Program-made: the position numbers and the translations under genes
Notes under the pieces: model-generated
Seen by the model: only the letters and a program-made list of their open reading frames with translations
What the model was told of the DNA's origin: nothing
Database searches by the model: none
From: CAMYMQ01 sp963730305
Lineage (GTDB): Bacteria > Pseudomonadota > Alphaproteobacteria > Bin65
Assembly (NCBI GenBank): GCA_963730305.1
Contig: CAVSRB010000003.1
Span: forward strand, 806,001-870,000
Length of the DNA: 64,000 nucleotides
Reading direction: 5' to 3'
Part shown: piece after piece, positions 37,367 to 48,931 of the stretch
Position numbering within the stretch: position 1 is the first letter of the stretch
Layout of the letters: every line of letters begins with the position of its first letter

Positions 37367-38575
37367 TCAGCCCTTCTTCTCGTCGGCCGGATCGCCCCAC
37401 CACTCCCGGGGCGGGCGGCGGCGACCATAGCCGAGCTTGACGTCGAGCCATAGCGCCAGGCGCCGGAGCCGCGTCCCCGCCAGCCAGCGGCCGGCGCGGA
37501 AGTACCACTTGGAGAAGTCCTTGTTGTAGGGGCAGACGCGGATGCACACCGCGCAGTCGCTCTTGATCTTGGTCCAGTAGCCGAAGCAGCGCTCGGCATC
37601 CATCGACCACTTGCGCACGCCCTTGATGGTCGAGCGGTTGTAGGGTTCGTCGCTCGGGTCGCCGAACGGCAGCGCCTTGGACGGGCATTCCTCCGAGCAG
37701 CGCCGGCAGACCTCGCAGAATTCGCGCACGCCGAAGGAGACCGGCGCGTCGTGGTCGAGCGGCAGGTCGGTGAAGATCTTGGCGAAGCGCACGCGCGGGC
37801 CATAGTCCTTGGTGATCGCCAGGTTCGACCGGCCGTATTCGGCCAGCCCCGCCTTGACCGCGTAGGGCACCGCCAGCGCGGTGTCGTTCATGTTGGCGAC
37901 GGCGGTGTAGCCCGAGTTGGTGATGTATTCGGCCAGGCTCGCCGTCGCGATCGCATCGCGGGAATAGCCGAGCGACACCGCCGCGCTGGCCAGCGCCGAG
38001 GGCGTGGTGTCGATCATGTCCTTGTCCATCGCGAAGCCGAGCACGATGGTCGAGGTCAGCCCGTCGGGAATGTCGAGCGGTTCGGACTCGCGGGTGAAGA
38101 AGTTGAACTTGCCCGAATAGGTCCAGCGCTCGTCGTAGTCGGTGATGCCGACCAGCTCCGCCCCGAAGGTGTGCGCGAGCCGCTTGATCTCCGCGGTCAT
38201 CGCGGCGGTCGACTCGATCTCGCGCTTCAACGGCGACGGCGGATAGCAGGGCACGAACGGGTCCTGGAAGCCCTCGCGGACCTGGGTGGCCTCGCCCCGC
38301 TCGGAGAAGGTCAGCGCGCCGACCCAGCCGGCGTTGCGCAGGGCGTAGTCGCGGTGGCGGAAGCCGTCGCCCCGGCGCGGCATCATCGTCCGGTGGGTCT
38401 TGTAGAAGTCGCTGGTCGCCTTGGACCGGATGGCCGGGTCCCACAAGGCGCGGGAATAGATGTCGTCGCGCTGGTCGAAGCGCGCGAAGCCGGCGGTGAC
38501 CTCGATCCCCGCGGCGCGGTCGCCGGGCCGGGAGGCCCCGTCCGTGGACGCTTTCGCGCTTGCCTGACTGCTCAT
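37367..38575 (-). CDS. Reductive-dehalogenase-like corrinoid/4Fe-4S protein, soluble
   Basis: First gene of the operon, 402 residues. The C-terminal part has the two [4Fe-4S] motifs typical of reductive dehalogenases: C287, C290, C293, C297 (FCEVCRRCSEECP) and C330, C341, C344, C348 (DCAVCIRVCP). The segment AEYGRSNLAITKDYGPRVR and FTDLPLDHDAPVSFGV also follow that family. It lacks a Tat signal and a membrane-anchor gene, so it resembles the cytoplasmic, aerobic-type members. Ribosome-binding site AAAGGGA before the ATG at 38575. It could cleave a C-halogen or C-O bond using cobalamin. Substrate and activity are unproven. Confidence 0.7.
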   Translation of the reverse strand: MSSQASAKASTDGASRPGDRAAGIEVTAGFARFDQRDDIYSRALWDPAIRSKATSDFYKTHRTMMPRRGDGFRHRDYALRNAGWVGALTFSERGEATQVREGFQDPFVPCYPPSPLKREIESTAAMTAEIKRLAHTFGAELVGITDYDERWTYSGKFNFFTRESEPLDIPDGLTSTIVLGFAMDKDMIDTTPSALASAAVSLGYSRDAIATASLAEYITNSGYTAVANMNDTALAVPYAVKAGLAEYGRSNLAITKDYGPRVRFAKIFTDLPLDHDAPVSFGVREFCEVCRRCSEECPSKALPFGDPSDEPYNRSTIKGVRKWSMDAERCFGYWTKIKSDCAVCIRVCPYNKDFSKWYFRAGRWLAGTRLRRLALWLDVKLGYGRRRPPREWWGDPADEKKG

Positions 38576-38605
38576 GCCGTCCCTTTCGGCGCGTGCCGAT
38601 ATTGG

Positions 38606-38625
38606 ATAGTCCCAGATTGGACTAT
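38606..38625. promoter_or_regulatory. Candidate operator of the reductive-dehalogenase-like operon
   Basis: A perfect inverted repeat ATAGTCC-N6-GGACTAT, 31 bases upstream of the first gene, in an AT-rich pocket that also contains two ATTGGA and two TAATGC direct repeats. Looks like a TetR/MarR/GntR-type operator. No regulator gene sits beside it. Confidence 0.45.
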
Positions 38626-38690
38626 TTTGACTAATGCATCAATATCTAATGCGTTAGGTTTTTTGTCGGCTTGGAGAGGGAGCCCGTCTT

Positions 38691-38801
38691 CCCATCCTTC
38701 GAGACGGCCCTTACGGGCCTCCTCAGGATGAAGTCATTGCTTGAGGTCGCACACCATACTTCATCCTGAGGAGCGCCGTCAGGCGCGTCTCGAAGGATGG
38801 G
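38691..38801. repeat. Paired inverted dispersed repeat (family 2)
   Basis: Two inverted halves, 38691-38733 and 38759-38801, start with CCCATCCTTCGAGACG and contain TCCTCAGGATGAAG. Each half has its own inner hairpin with variable loop. A second copy is at 60586-60702, and a diverged half at about 44744-44790. Confidence 0.8.
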
Positions 38802-38845
38802 ATGACGGACCGAGGCCCTGAAGCCGATCTGGCGCGAACGCGCCC

Positions 38846-39283
38846 CTACAGGAAATCCCGCAGCATCGCCACCAGGGGCACGTCGGCCGGCGGCATCGGG
38901 TAGTCGGCGAGCCGCATCGGCGGCACCCACTTGAGCGTCTGGCCCTCGAGCGGGCGCATCGTGCCCTCCCACTTGCGGCACAGGTAGAGCGGCATCAGCA
39001 GGTGGAAGTCGTCGTAGGCGTGGGAGGCGAAGGTGAAGGCGCCCAGGCAGCTCTGGGTCACGTCGATGTCGAGCTCCTCCTTGAGCTCGCGGATCAGCGC
39101 CGCCTCCGGGGTCTCGCCCGCGTGGACCTTGCCGCCGGGGAACTCCCACAACCCCGCCATCGCCTTGCCCTCGGGCCGTTGGGCGAGCAGCACGCGGCTG
39201 TCGATGTCGACCAGGGCGACCGCGGCGACGAGGACGATGGGCCGATGATTGCCGGTCGGGGGCTCAGCTCCGGTAGTCGGCAT
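38846..39283 (-). CDS. mutT: 8-oxo-dGTP diphosphatase MutT (Nudix)
   Basis: Removes oxidised dGTP from the nucleotide pool, preventing mutations. 145 residues. A canonical Nudix box is present: GGKVHAGETPEAALIRELKEEL, here split as GGKVHAGE and RELKEEL. The ATG at 39283 lies inside argJ and overlaps its end by 20 bases, so it is translated from the same transcript. The argJ-mutT pair next to a parvulin and secA is a familiar alphaproteobacterial order. Confidence 0.88.
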   Translation of the reverse strand: MPTTGAEPPTGNHRPIVLVAAVALVDIDSRVLLAQRPEGKAMAGLWEFPGGKVHAGETPEAALIRELKEELDIDVTQSCLGAFTFASHAYDDFHLLMPLYLCRKWEGTMRPLEGQTLKWVPPMRLADYPMPPADVPLVAMLRDFL

Positions 39284-40496
39284 TGATGTCGATGTAGCCG
39301 TGGGTCAGGTCGCAGGTCCACACCGTCGCCCGGCCCCGGCCGATGCCGAGGTCGACGGCGATGTCGATCTCCTGGCCCTTCATGTGGGCGGCGACCGGGG
39401 TCTCGTCGTAGCCGGGCACGATCTGGCCGTGCTCGGTGATGGTGACCCCGCCGATGGCGATCGACAGCTTGTCGCGGTCGGCCTTCTCGCCCGCCTTGCC
39501 GACGGCCATGACGATCCGGCCCCAGTTGGCGTCCTCGCCGGCGATCGCGGTCTTGACCAGCGGCGAGTTGGCGATCGCCAGGCCGATCCGCCGGGCGGCG
39601 CGGGCCGAGGCGGCGCCGGTGACCGTGATGGTGACGAACTTCCGCGCGCCCTCGCCGTCGCGGACGATCTGCTGGGCGAGGTCGACCAGGACCGCGTCGA
39701 GCGCCTTGCGGAAGCCGCGCAGCCGCGGGTCGCGGTGGTCGGCGATCTCGCCGTGCCCCGCCTTGCCGGTGGCGAACAGCAGCACGGTGTCGCTGGTCGA
39801 GGTGTCGCCGTCGACGGTGATCGAATTGAACGAGCGGTCGTTGGCCGCGGTCAGCAGCTTCTGCAGCGCCGGGGCGGCGATCGCCGCGTCGGTGAAGACG
39901 AAGGCGAGCATGGTCGCCATGTCGGGCGCGATCATGCCCGAGCCCTTGGCGATGCCGTTGATGGTGACCGGCGCGCCGTCGACCGTGCAGGTCCGGGTCG
40001 CGCCCTTGGCGAAGGTGTCGGTGGTCATGATCGCCGCCGCCGCGTCGGTCCAGCTCTCCGCGGCGAGCGACTGGGACAGGCCGGGCAGGCAGCCGGCGAT
40101 GTGGTCGGGCGGGACCGGCACGCCGATCACCCCGGTCGAGGCGATGAAGACCTCCTCCGGCGCGCAGCCGAACAGCTCGGCCGCGGCGGCGACGGTGCGC
40201 TCGACCGTGGTGTCCCCGGCCTTGCCGGTAAACGCGTTGGCGTTGCCGGAATTGACCACGATGGCGCGGGCGCTCCCGGTCGGCAGCGCGTGGCGGCACC
40301 AGTCGACCGGCGCCGACGAGCACAGCGAGCGGGTCAGCACGCCGGCCACGGTGGTGCCGGGATCGAGCGCGGCGAGGAACAGGTCGCGCGCGCCGTTGCG
40401 CTTGAGGCCGCAGGCGGCCCCGGCGACGCGGACGCCGGGCACCACCGGCAGGTCCGGGAATTGCGCCGGCGCGAGAGGAGAGACGGGCAGTGGCAT
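39264..40496 (-). CDS. argJ: Bifunctional ornithine acetyltransferase/N-acetylglutamate synthase
   Basis: Arginine biosynthesis: transfers acetyl from N-acetylornithine to glutamate. 410 residues. Autocleavage occurs before the Thr of KGSGMIAPDMATMLAF, the nucleophile, giving two chains. Other signatures are NSGNANAFTG at the N-terminal part and GEDANWGRIVMAVG in the C-terminal part. It is downstream of the parvulin gene with a strong hairpin between them, and overlaps mutT. Confidence 0.95.
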   Translation of the reverse strand: MPLPVSPLAPAQFPDLPVVPGVRVAGAACGLKRNGARDLFLAALDPGTTVAGVLTRSLCSSAPVDWCRHALPTGSARAIVVNSGNANAFTGKAGDTTVERTVAAAAELFGCAPEEVFIASTGVIGVPVPPDHIAGCLPGLSQSLAAESWTDAAAAIMTTDTFAKGATRTCTVDGAPVTINGIAKGSGMIAPDMATMLAFVFTDAAIAAPALQKLLTAANDRSFNSITVDGDTSTSDTVLLFATGKAGHGEIADHRDPRLRGFRKALDAVLVDLAQQIVRDGEGARKFVTITVTGAASARAARRIGLAIANSPLVKTAIAGEDANWGRIVMAVGKAGEKADRDKLSIAIGGVTITEHGQIVPGYDETPVAAHMKGQEIDIAVDLGIGRGRATVWTCDLTHGYIDINADYRS

Positions 40497-40581
40497 GGAT
40501 CGATATCGCCGGCGCGCGGCGCCGGCCTCCGGCTGGGATGACTGGGCCTGTTCTAGTCCATCATCCGCCGGCGGGGAATCG

Positions 40582-40611
40582 GTTCCGGCCCGGATCGGAC
40601 CGGGCCGGAAC
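40582..40611. terminator. Strong hairpin between the parvulin and argJ genes
   Basis: A perfect 12-bp stem GTTCCGGCCCGG / CCGGGCCGGAAC with a 6-base loop, about 40 bases after the parvulin stop. No T-run follows on either strand, so it may be an mRNA-stabilising stem or a weak terminator rather than a classical one. Confidence 0.45.
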
Positions 40612-40650
40612 GCGAAACCATCGGCGCGGGCGCGCTACGTCCTGCCCGCG

Positions 40651-41550
40651 CTACTTCTTGTCGGGCTTGGCCGGCGCCTTCGGATCCGGCGCCTTCTTCG
40701 CCGCCATCGGCGAGCCGTCCATCTGGTAGCGGACGATCTTGGCCTCCTTGGTCAGGCGGTCGAGTTCGGCCACGGCGATCTTGCGGCCCAGCTTGACGCG
40801 GAGCTGCGCCTTCATCTTCTCGAACGGGGGCGCGGGCCTGGTGCGGCGGCCGGTGACCATGATGACGTGCCAGCCGTACTTGCTCTTGACCGGGGTCTTG
40901 GAGTGCTCGCCCTTCTTGAGCGCGTAGGCGGCATCGGCGAAGGGCTTGACCATGTCCTTGCGGGTGAACCAGCCGAGGTCGCCGCCACGGGCCTTCGACG
41001 GGCCGATCGACTTGGCCTTGGCCAGGTCGGCGAACTTCTCGCCCTTCTCCAGCGCCTCGATGATGGCCATGGCCTCTTTCTTGTCCTTGACCAGGATGTG
41101 GCTCGCGCGGACTTCCTCGACGCCCTTGTAGTTCTTGACGTAGTCGTCGTAGGCGGCCTTGAGCGCGGCGTCGTCGAGCTTCTTGTCGACGAAGCGCTCG
41201 ATGAAGACGTCACGCAGCACCCGGTCGCGATAGGCGTCGACGCGCTTGACCACCTCGGCGTCCTTGTCCAGGCCGGCCTTGCGCCCGGCGTCGGACAACA
41301 GCCGGATCTGGATCATCAGCTCGAGCAGCGGCTTGTAGATGCGCGCCAGCGGGATCGCGCGGACCCGCGACTGCGGGAAGTCGGCGTGCAGCGCCTTGAG
41401 CTCGGAGAGCATGATCTTGCCGCCGTTGACCGTCGCGATGACGGGGTCCTTGGCGGGCTGCTTCTCTGCCGCATGGGCGATCGGCGCGGCGGCCAGAGCG
41501 AACGCGACGGAGGCCGCGGCGGCCAGCCGACCGAAAACTGAAACAGTCAT
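40651..41550 (-). CDS. Periplasmic parvulin-type peptidyl-prolyl cis-trans isomerase
   Basis: Folding catalyst for exported proteins, 299 residues. Signal peptide (MTVSVFGRLAAAASVAFALA, cut after AHA). An N-terminal SurA/PrsA-like chaperone region is followed by a rotamase domain from about residue 150: VRASHILVKDKKEA, GGDLGWFTRKDMVKPFADAAY and SKYGWHVIMV. The C-terminus is Lys/Pro/Ala-rich (APDPKAPAKPDKK). GAAGGA precedes the ATG. It is divergent from secA, linking protein export with periplasmic folding. Confidence 0.9.
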   Translation of the reverse strand: MTVSVFGRLAAAASVAFALAAAPIAHAAEKQPAKDPVIATVNGGKIMLSELKALHADFPQSRVRAIPLARIYKPLLELMIQIRLLSDAGRKAGLDKDAEVVKRVDAYRDRVLRDVFIERFVDKKLDDAALKAAYDDYVKNYKGVEEVRASHILVKDKKEAMAIIEALEKGEKFADLAKAKSIGPSKARGGDLGWFTRKDMVKPFADAAYALKKGEHSKTPVKSKYGWHVIMVTGRRTRPAPPFEKMKAQLRVKLGRKIAVAELDRLTKEAKIVRYQMDGSPMAAKKAPDPKAPAKPDKK

Positions 41551-41778
41551 AAGGGATTTTCCTTCTATCGCATCGTCGGCGCATCGTCCGGGCTGTGCGG
41601 CCGGATGCGCGTCGTCGGTGAACATGTAGTGCCGAACGATTTTGGCAAGATCAGGTCAGGATTTGGGTCAGTTCGCATAAATTGTCCGTGACCGGCACCG
41701 CGGCGGATTCGCATCCGCTGCCGTGCACACCACCCGAAAAGCGCTGGGAAACTGCGCACCCAAGCCGTCGCCGCCGCG

Positions 41779-41807
41779 TTGACAGCACCCACTGCCCCCC
41801 CTATTTG
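41779..41807 (+). promoter_or_regulatory. Likely secA promoter
   Basis: A -35 TTGACA and a -10 TATTTG separated by 17 bases, about 90 bases upstream of the secA ATG. The rest of the divergent gap (41551-41896) shows no gene. Confidence 0.45.
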
Positions 41808-41896
41808 TGCTGTGCACCTTGCCGCCCCTTCGATACGTATCTTCATCGCAGAGCGCTGCCGGTGCCTGCACCGCCCGACTATTCCAGAGAACGAGC

Positions 41897-44633
<2,737 letters not shown>

Positions 44634-44743
44634 GCCCGGCCGCTTTCCCCGGCCAGCCCCTGCACGAACAAGAGCGCCCTCGATACGGCCGCTGACGCGG
44701 CCTGCTCGGGAGGGGGGCGTGTCTGCCGTCCGATCTCCGATCC

Positions 44744-44790
44744 CTCATCCCGAGGAGCGCTGCGCGAGCGGCGCGTCTCGAAGGACCGGA
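44744..44790. repeat. Diverged half-copy of dispersed repeat family 2
   Basis: CTCATCCCGAGGAGCGC and GGCGCGTCTCGAAGGAC match the right-hand half of the element at 38691-38801. It marks the boundary between normal and strand-asymmetric DNA after secA. Confidence 0.55.
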
Positions 44791-45959
44791 GGGGTGATGG
44801 GGGACGTAGGTGGAGCGGGCCGTGTGGTGTGCACAGAAGAAGTGGGATTGCGCAGGATAGGGCAACGGCAGCATGAGGCGGGAGCGTTGAGAAGGTGGGG
44901 GTGGGAGTGGAAGTGGTTGGGATGCGAGAAGGCGCGTGGTATGCTGTGTGAATATGATATGCGGCGCACGCAGGCGAGTTTGCTCAGGATGTGAGAAGCG
45001 CGTGGTGATGCGATATGGTGAGGGGGCGTAGCGCTGGGGGTAGAGTGCGTGGATAGGAGGATGGGGGGAAGCAGGGAAAGGTGATGATAATTGCTGAGGC
45101 AGTTTGGCGGGTGGGAAAGAGTGATGGCGAAGTGACGCGGCGCGAGGGTTGCAGTGGGGTAAAGGCAGATGTGTAGCGTATGGGGTGGATGCATGGGTTG
45201 AAGGGGGTGAAGCTGGTGGCGCGGAGATATTGAAGTGTTAGATGCTGGGTGAATGGTCGGGCCGGATAAATGGGTTGGCGAGCAGCGGCGCAGCGGTGGC
45301 GATTGCTGCGCACGCGGCGTGGGCACCACGTGATGTACATAACGGGTGTGAAGACGAGGCGCAGACGGGAGCATGGCTAGGGCGGCTGGCTCAGCCAGCG
45401 CTCGGCGCGCGGTACGCTGCGCTCGTCGAGCAGCGCCTAGCGGAAGCAGGTTGAGGTGATTGCGTAGGTTGAGCTAGCGATGTATACGCCTCTCAGCGAC
45501 GCTGTTTCTAAAATTACATTTGGTATTTAAAATATCAAAAATAGTATTGGAGCATTCAAAGCGCATATGCTGATGGTGGCACCACCACGGGCATGGCTGA
45601 AGGGAGAGCAGCTGAACGTGATGCGGTTGCGCGGCACGGTGCGCCTGTGCGTGTCAACGCGCAGACACGCTGACTTCTCTTCTGGGTGCGTGGTACACGC
45701 TGATGACTGCACGGCAGTGGATGCACGTGAAAAGGCGACAACGGCAGGGTGTGTTGCAGCTGCAAGCGGTTGCCTCCGCGCATCTCGACGCGGGCGCACG
45801 GCGAGAGGTGACGCGCTTTGGCGCGCGGCTATTCACCAAGCGCTCGCGCTACAGTTCACGAGCTCGTTTCGGCGACAAGGGAGATAGTGGTGCGCTGTGG
45901 GGAGTATTTGCGAAGATATTGCGGGGTGAGTTGGTGGTGAACCAGGGCGGGGCCTCTTC

Positions 45960-46440
45960 ACGCGGGCGCGGTCTCGAGGGAGTGAAGGGGCTGAAGATTG
46001 TGGCGGATGATCGGCGCAGATGTGAGGTGGGGCGGGTGGTCTCGCAGCTGCCAGGTCTACGAGCTGCTGTCGACGGGCGTGGTCGACGGGGTCACTTTGG
46101 GTATCGGTGTCGAGCTTCGGATCACGCGGCTGGTGCCGTACGCCACCATCGTCCCGGCGGGCTCTACAGTTCGAGCTTCTTCCTGGTCTTGTCCAGAAGA
46201 AGTGGGACGGCCTGCCAGCAGGACAAGGACGCGATCGCGCCGCTGATCGGCGAGCATTCGCCGCTCGCCGGCAAGGCCTGGGACCCCTAACGCCGCCGGC
46301 GAACTGCCGGCAGGAAGGCGTGGACCAAGATGTCACCGCGCCGCTGGCGATCATGAACGGGATCAAGGCGTTGATGCCGAAGTTCGAGTCGCCACCCAAG
46401 CGCGCCAAGGCGGTCGGCGTCGCCGACGGCGCGGCGTGAT
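45960..46440 (+). pseudogene. Remnant of a TRAP-transporter substrate-binding protein (DctP type)
   Basis: Scattered pieces in different frames look like one DctP family protein: LEGVKGLKIV, then VYELLSTGVVDGVTL, then YATIVP, PGGLYSSSFFLVLS, and IAPLIGEHSPLAGKAWD. The usual order is kept, but frame changes, missing segments and an early stop separate the pieces. The N-terminal half and signal peptide were not found. Unlike the frame changes elsewhere, the protein is not conserved between the fragments, so this is a real relic. It has no DctQ/M partners here. Confidence 0.6.
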
Positions 46441-47039
46441 CGCCTACTTCCGGAGCCAGGTCGCGGCGTTGAGGGCGTCTCGCCGCGGGCCCGAATGGTG
46501 TTTTGTGAGTGAGGTGGTGTTCTCTTCAGTTGTTGTTGCGTTGCTGGTGTTTTTCTGGTGTTGTCCTAGTTCGAGATTGTGTTGCATTTGTCGCTCTGTT
46601 CGAGCGTTTTGATCGCTCGTTCTGCGCGTTACGTCGCAGCGACAGCTGTTACGTCACCTTCGATGGCTGGTGAGATTGTAGTTGTTGATCGCACTCGTTT
46701 CGATGTGTGTGTTGTTCTGTCACGCGATGGTGTCTATGTGTGCTCTATTCGCGCTCTAGTGTCGAGCGCTGGTGTGTTGTGCTTGCATTCGAGCGCGCTT
46801 CTCGGCGACGTTGTATACGCGCGTCTTCTCGATCGCTTCTTCGAACTCCTATCGACTGCGCGACATCGTCGCGACGTGCGCTGATCGATGTCTTTTCTTC
46901 CACGCGACCCGTCTCACATGATCTCCATTGCTCATGTCTGTTTGATAATCTTCCGAGCTTTTATTATATTCATTAAAATATTATATAAATTATCGGGCCG
47001 ATCGAGGCCCGCGCCGACGCGGCCGAATTATCGCCCCGG

Positions 47040-48104
47040 TCAGCCGCGTCCGCCGGCGCGCACCTCGCGCGGGGTGGCGCCGAAGCGCGCCTTGAAGCGG
47101 CGGTTGAAGTGGGACAGGTCGGCGAAGCCGTTGCGGTAGGCGATCGCGGCGATGGTCGGCGGCGCGCGGCCGTCGAGCGGGGACGGCACGGTCAGGTCGG
47201 CGAGGACGCGGTCGAGCCGCCGATCGAGGACATGTTCCGAGAAGCGCCGGCCGGTCCGCTCGCAGAGCCGGTGCACGTAGCGCTTGGAGACGCCCAGGTG
47301 CGCCGCCGCCGCGGCGACCGACAGCGCCGGGTCCGCCAGCCGCGCCTCGACGAAGGCGAGCAGGGCCTGGAGCAGCGCCGGCCGCAGGGCGGGCTCGTGC
47401 GGCGCCAATGGCGGGTCGTCGGCCGCGGCGAGCGCGGTCAGCTGCAGCAGGCTGTCGAACAGCGCCCGCGCCTCGGCCTCGGTCAGGCGCTCGGCCTGGT
47501 CGTTGAGCGTGCGCGCGGTGGCTGCGATCAGCGGCCCCAGCCGCGGGTGGTCGGACAGCATCAGCCCGTCGAAACGCGCCCCCGGTCGCGCCATCCGGTC
47601 GAGCGCCTCGTGCGGCACCCAGAAGGAGGCGACGCGCAGGTCGGCGGCCATCGGGTGGCGCAGCGCGAAGGTCCGGCCGCTGTCGAAGATGCCGACCTGG
47701 CCCGCCTTGAGCGCGATATGGCGGTCGCCCTGGGCGATCCGGCACTCGGCGCCGAGCTGGAGGTTGAGGTAGTAGCACTGGCGGACCGAGCGGCCGATCT
47801 CGGTTCGGGTCCGGTTGACCGGATGGGGGCTCGCCCGGACCCGGTTGACCGCCCCGTCGCCCAGCGGCACGCAGGCGACCTCCGCCGAGAAGGGCGCGTC
47901 GCCGCCCTGCTCCGGCGCCAGCTCCATGAAGGCCTCGCAGATCGCCTCGCGGTAGTAGGCGAAGCGTTCGCGCGCGGCGACCTCGTCGGTACGCCAGACC
48001 CGCGGTTGCGGCGGCGGCCGCCAGCCCGCGCTGGCCCCCTTGGCGCCGATGTTGGCGCCATCGGGGGCGCCGGCGGCGCCCAGGGGCATTCCCTCCTGGC
48101 CCAT
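47040..48104 (-). CDS. AraC-family transcriptional regulator
   Basis: A 354-residue DNA-binding regulator. The N-terminal half resembles the AraC-binding-like cupin domain (CYYLNLQLGAECRIAQGDRHIALKAGQVGIFDSGRTFAL). The C-terminal half carries two helix-turn-helix motifs: VAAAAAHLGVSKRYVHRLCE and IAAIAYRNGFADLSHFNRRF. The last part, FKARFGATPREVRAGG, is typical. The start is uncertain (ATG at 48104 or 48089). It is divergent from the esterase at 48209 and probably controls it; the effector is unknown. Confidence 0.87.
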   Translation of the reverse strand: MGQEGMPLGAAGAPDGANIGAKGASAGWRPPPQPRVWRTDEVAARERFAYYREAICEAFMELAPEQGGDAPFSAEVACVPLGDGAVNRVRASPHPVNRTRTEIGRSVRQCYYLNLQLGAECRIAQGDRHIALKAGQVGIFDSGRTFALRHPMAADLRVASFWVPHEALDRMARPGARFDGLMLSDHPRLGPLIAATARTLNDQAERLTEAEARALFDSLLQLTALAAADDPPLAPHEPALRPALLQALLAFVEARLADPALSVAAAAAHLGVSKRYVHRLCERTGRRFSEHVLDRRLDRVLADLTVPSPLDGRAPPTIAAIAYRNGFADLSHFNRRFKARFGATPREVRAGGRG

Positions 48105-48208
48105 TTCGCTTCGCTTTCGTCCAAGCGGCGACGGTCGTTCGGTGGCAGGATAGCGCGATCGGCGGGCCAATCGCAAAGCGTCCGCCATCGGCATCCAGGG
48201 AGGACCCC

Positions 48209-48931
48209 ATGGCAACCTACGTCCTGATCCACGGCGCCTGGCACACGGGCGAGCTGCTCGAAGACACCGCGGCCCCGATCCGCGCGGCGGGCCACGAGGT
48301 CCACTGTCCGACGCTGGCCGGCAACCGGCCCGGCGACGCCAAGACCAGCGGCCTCGACGAGGCGATCACCTCGGTGACCGACTATCTCGACCAGCACAAT
48401 CTCTCGGACATCGTGCTGATGGGCCACAGCTACGGCGGCATGGTCATCACCGGCGTCGCCGACCGCATGCCCGACCGCATCCGCCGGCTGGTCTACTGGA
48501 ACGCCTTCGTGCCCCACGACGGCGAGAGCCTCAACGACATGGTGCCGGAGCACTATGTCGCCCTGTTCGACCAGATCTCGGCGCAGCTCGGCGACGGCAG
48601 CGTCGTGCTGCCCTTCCCGATCTGGCGCGAGGCGTTCATCAACGACGCCGACGGGGCGCTGGCCCAGGCGGCCTACGACAAGCTCAACCCGCACCCCTAC
48701 AGGACCTTCACCGACAAGATCGCGCTCAAGGCCTTCCCGGAGATCGAGGTCGGCAAGTCCTACCTCAACTGCCAGCAGGACACGGCCCTGCCCCACTCCT
48801 ACCCCTGGCACCCGCGCCTGTCGGACAAGCTCGGCCTCTACCGCCTGGTCGAGATGCCGGGCAGCCACGAGAGCTGCTTCACCAATCCGAAGCTGTTGGG
48901 CGAGAAGATCATGGAGGCCGGGCGGGATTGA
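48209..48931 (+). CDS. Alpha/beta hydrolase (esterase)
   Basis: A 240-residue cytoplasmic hydrolase resembling salicylate-binding-protein-2/EstC-type esterases. The oxyanion segment LIHGAWHTGE opens the protein, the nucleophile elbow is MGHSYGGMVI, and the catalytic His is in PGSHESCF. The Asp is probably in the NCQQDTALP region. GGAGG lies 7 bases before the ATG. It is divergent from the AraC regulator, which suggests inducible expression. Confidence 0.82.
   Translation: MATYVLIHGAWHTGELLEDTAAPIRAAGHEVHCPTLAGNRPGDAKTSGLDEAITSVTDYLDQHNLSDIVLMGHSYGGMVITGVADRMPDRIRRLVYWNAFVPHDGESLNDMVPEHYVALFDQISAQLGDGSVVLPFPIWREAFINDADGALAQAAYDKLNPHPYRTFTDKIALKAFPEIEVGKSYLNCQQDTALPHSYPWHPRLSDKLGLYRLVEMPGSHESCFTNPKLLGEKIMEAGRD

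Larger units (their letters stand above)
44640..47035. other. Gene-poor region of extreme strand asymmetry
   Basis: About 2.4 kb between secA and the AraC gene without any convincing intact gene. After a half-copy of repeat family 2 at about 44744-44790, the plus strand from 44800 to 45480 is strongly G-rich and C-poor. A short AT-rich patch follows at 45500-45560. From 46500 to 46960 the plus strand is T/G-rich with many TCG and GTTGTTG words. The region near 46910-46995 is AT-rich. Open frames here, such as a His/Pro-rich one on the minus strand at 44745-45374, are products of the composition. A wrecked TRAP-transporter gene is embedded at about 45960-46440. Confidence 0.6.

Noticed and set aside
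38576..38690. Cobalamin riboswitch before the dehalogenase-like operon
   Set aside because: Expected because of the predicted corrinoid enzyme, but no B12-box-like sequence or suitable fold is visible in the short leader.
44745..45374. Minus-strand frame rich in His, Pro and Ser as a possible gene
   Set aside because: It arises from the C-rich minus strand of the skewed region. There is no ribosome-binding site, domain or codon pattern like neighbouring genes.
44800..46960. Replication origin or terminus because of the strand skew
   Set aside because: The skew is local to about 2 kb, no DnaA-box cluster or dif-like site is visible, and flanking genes do not support it.
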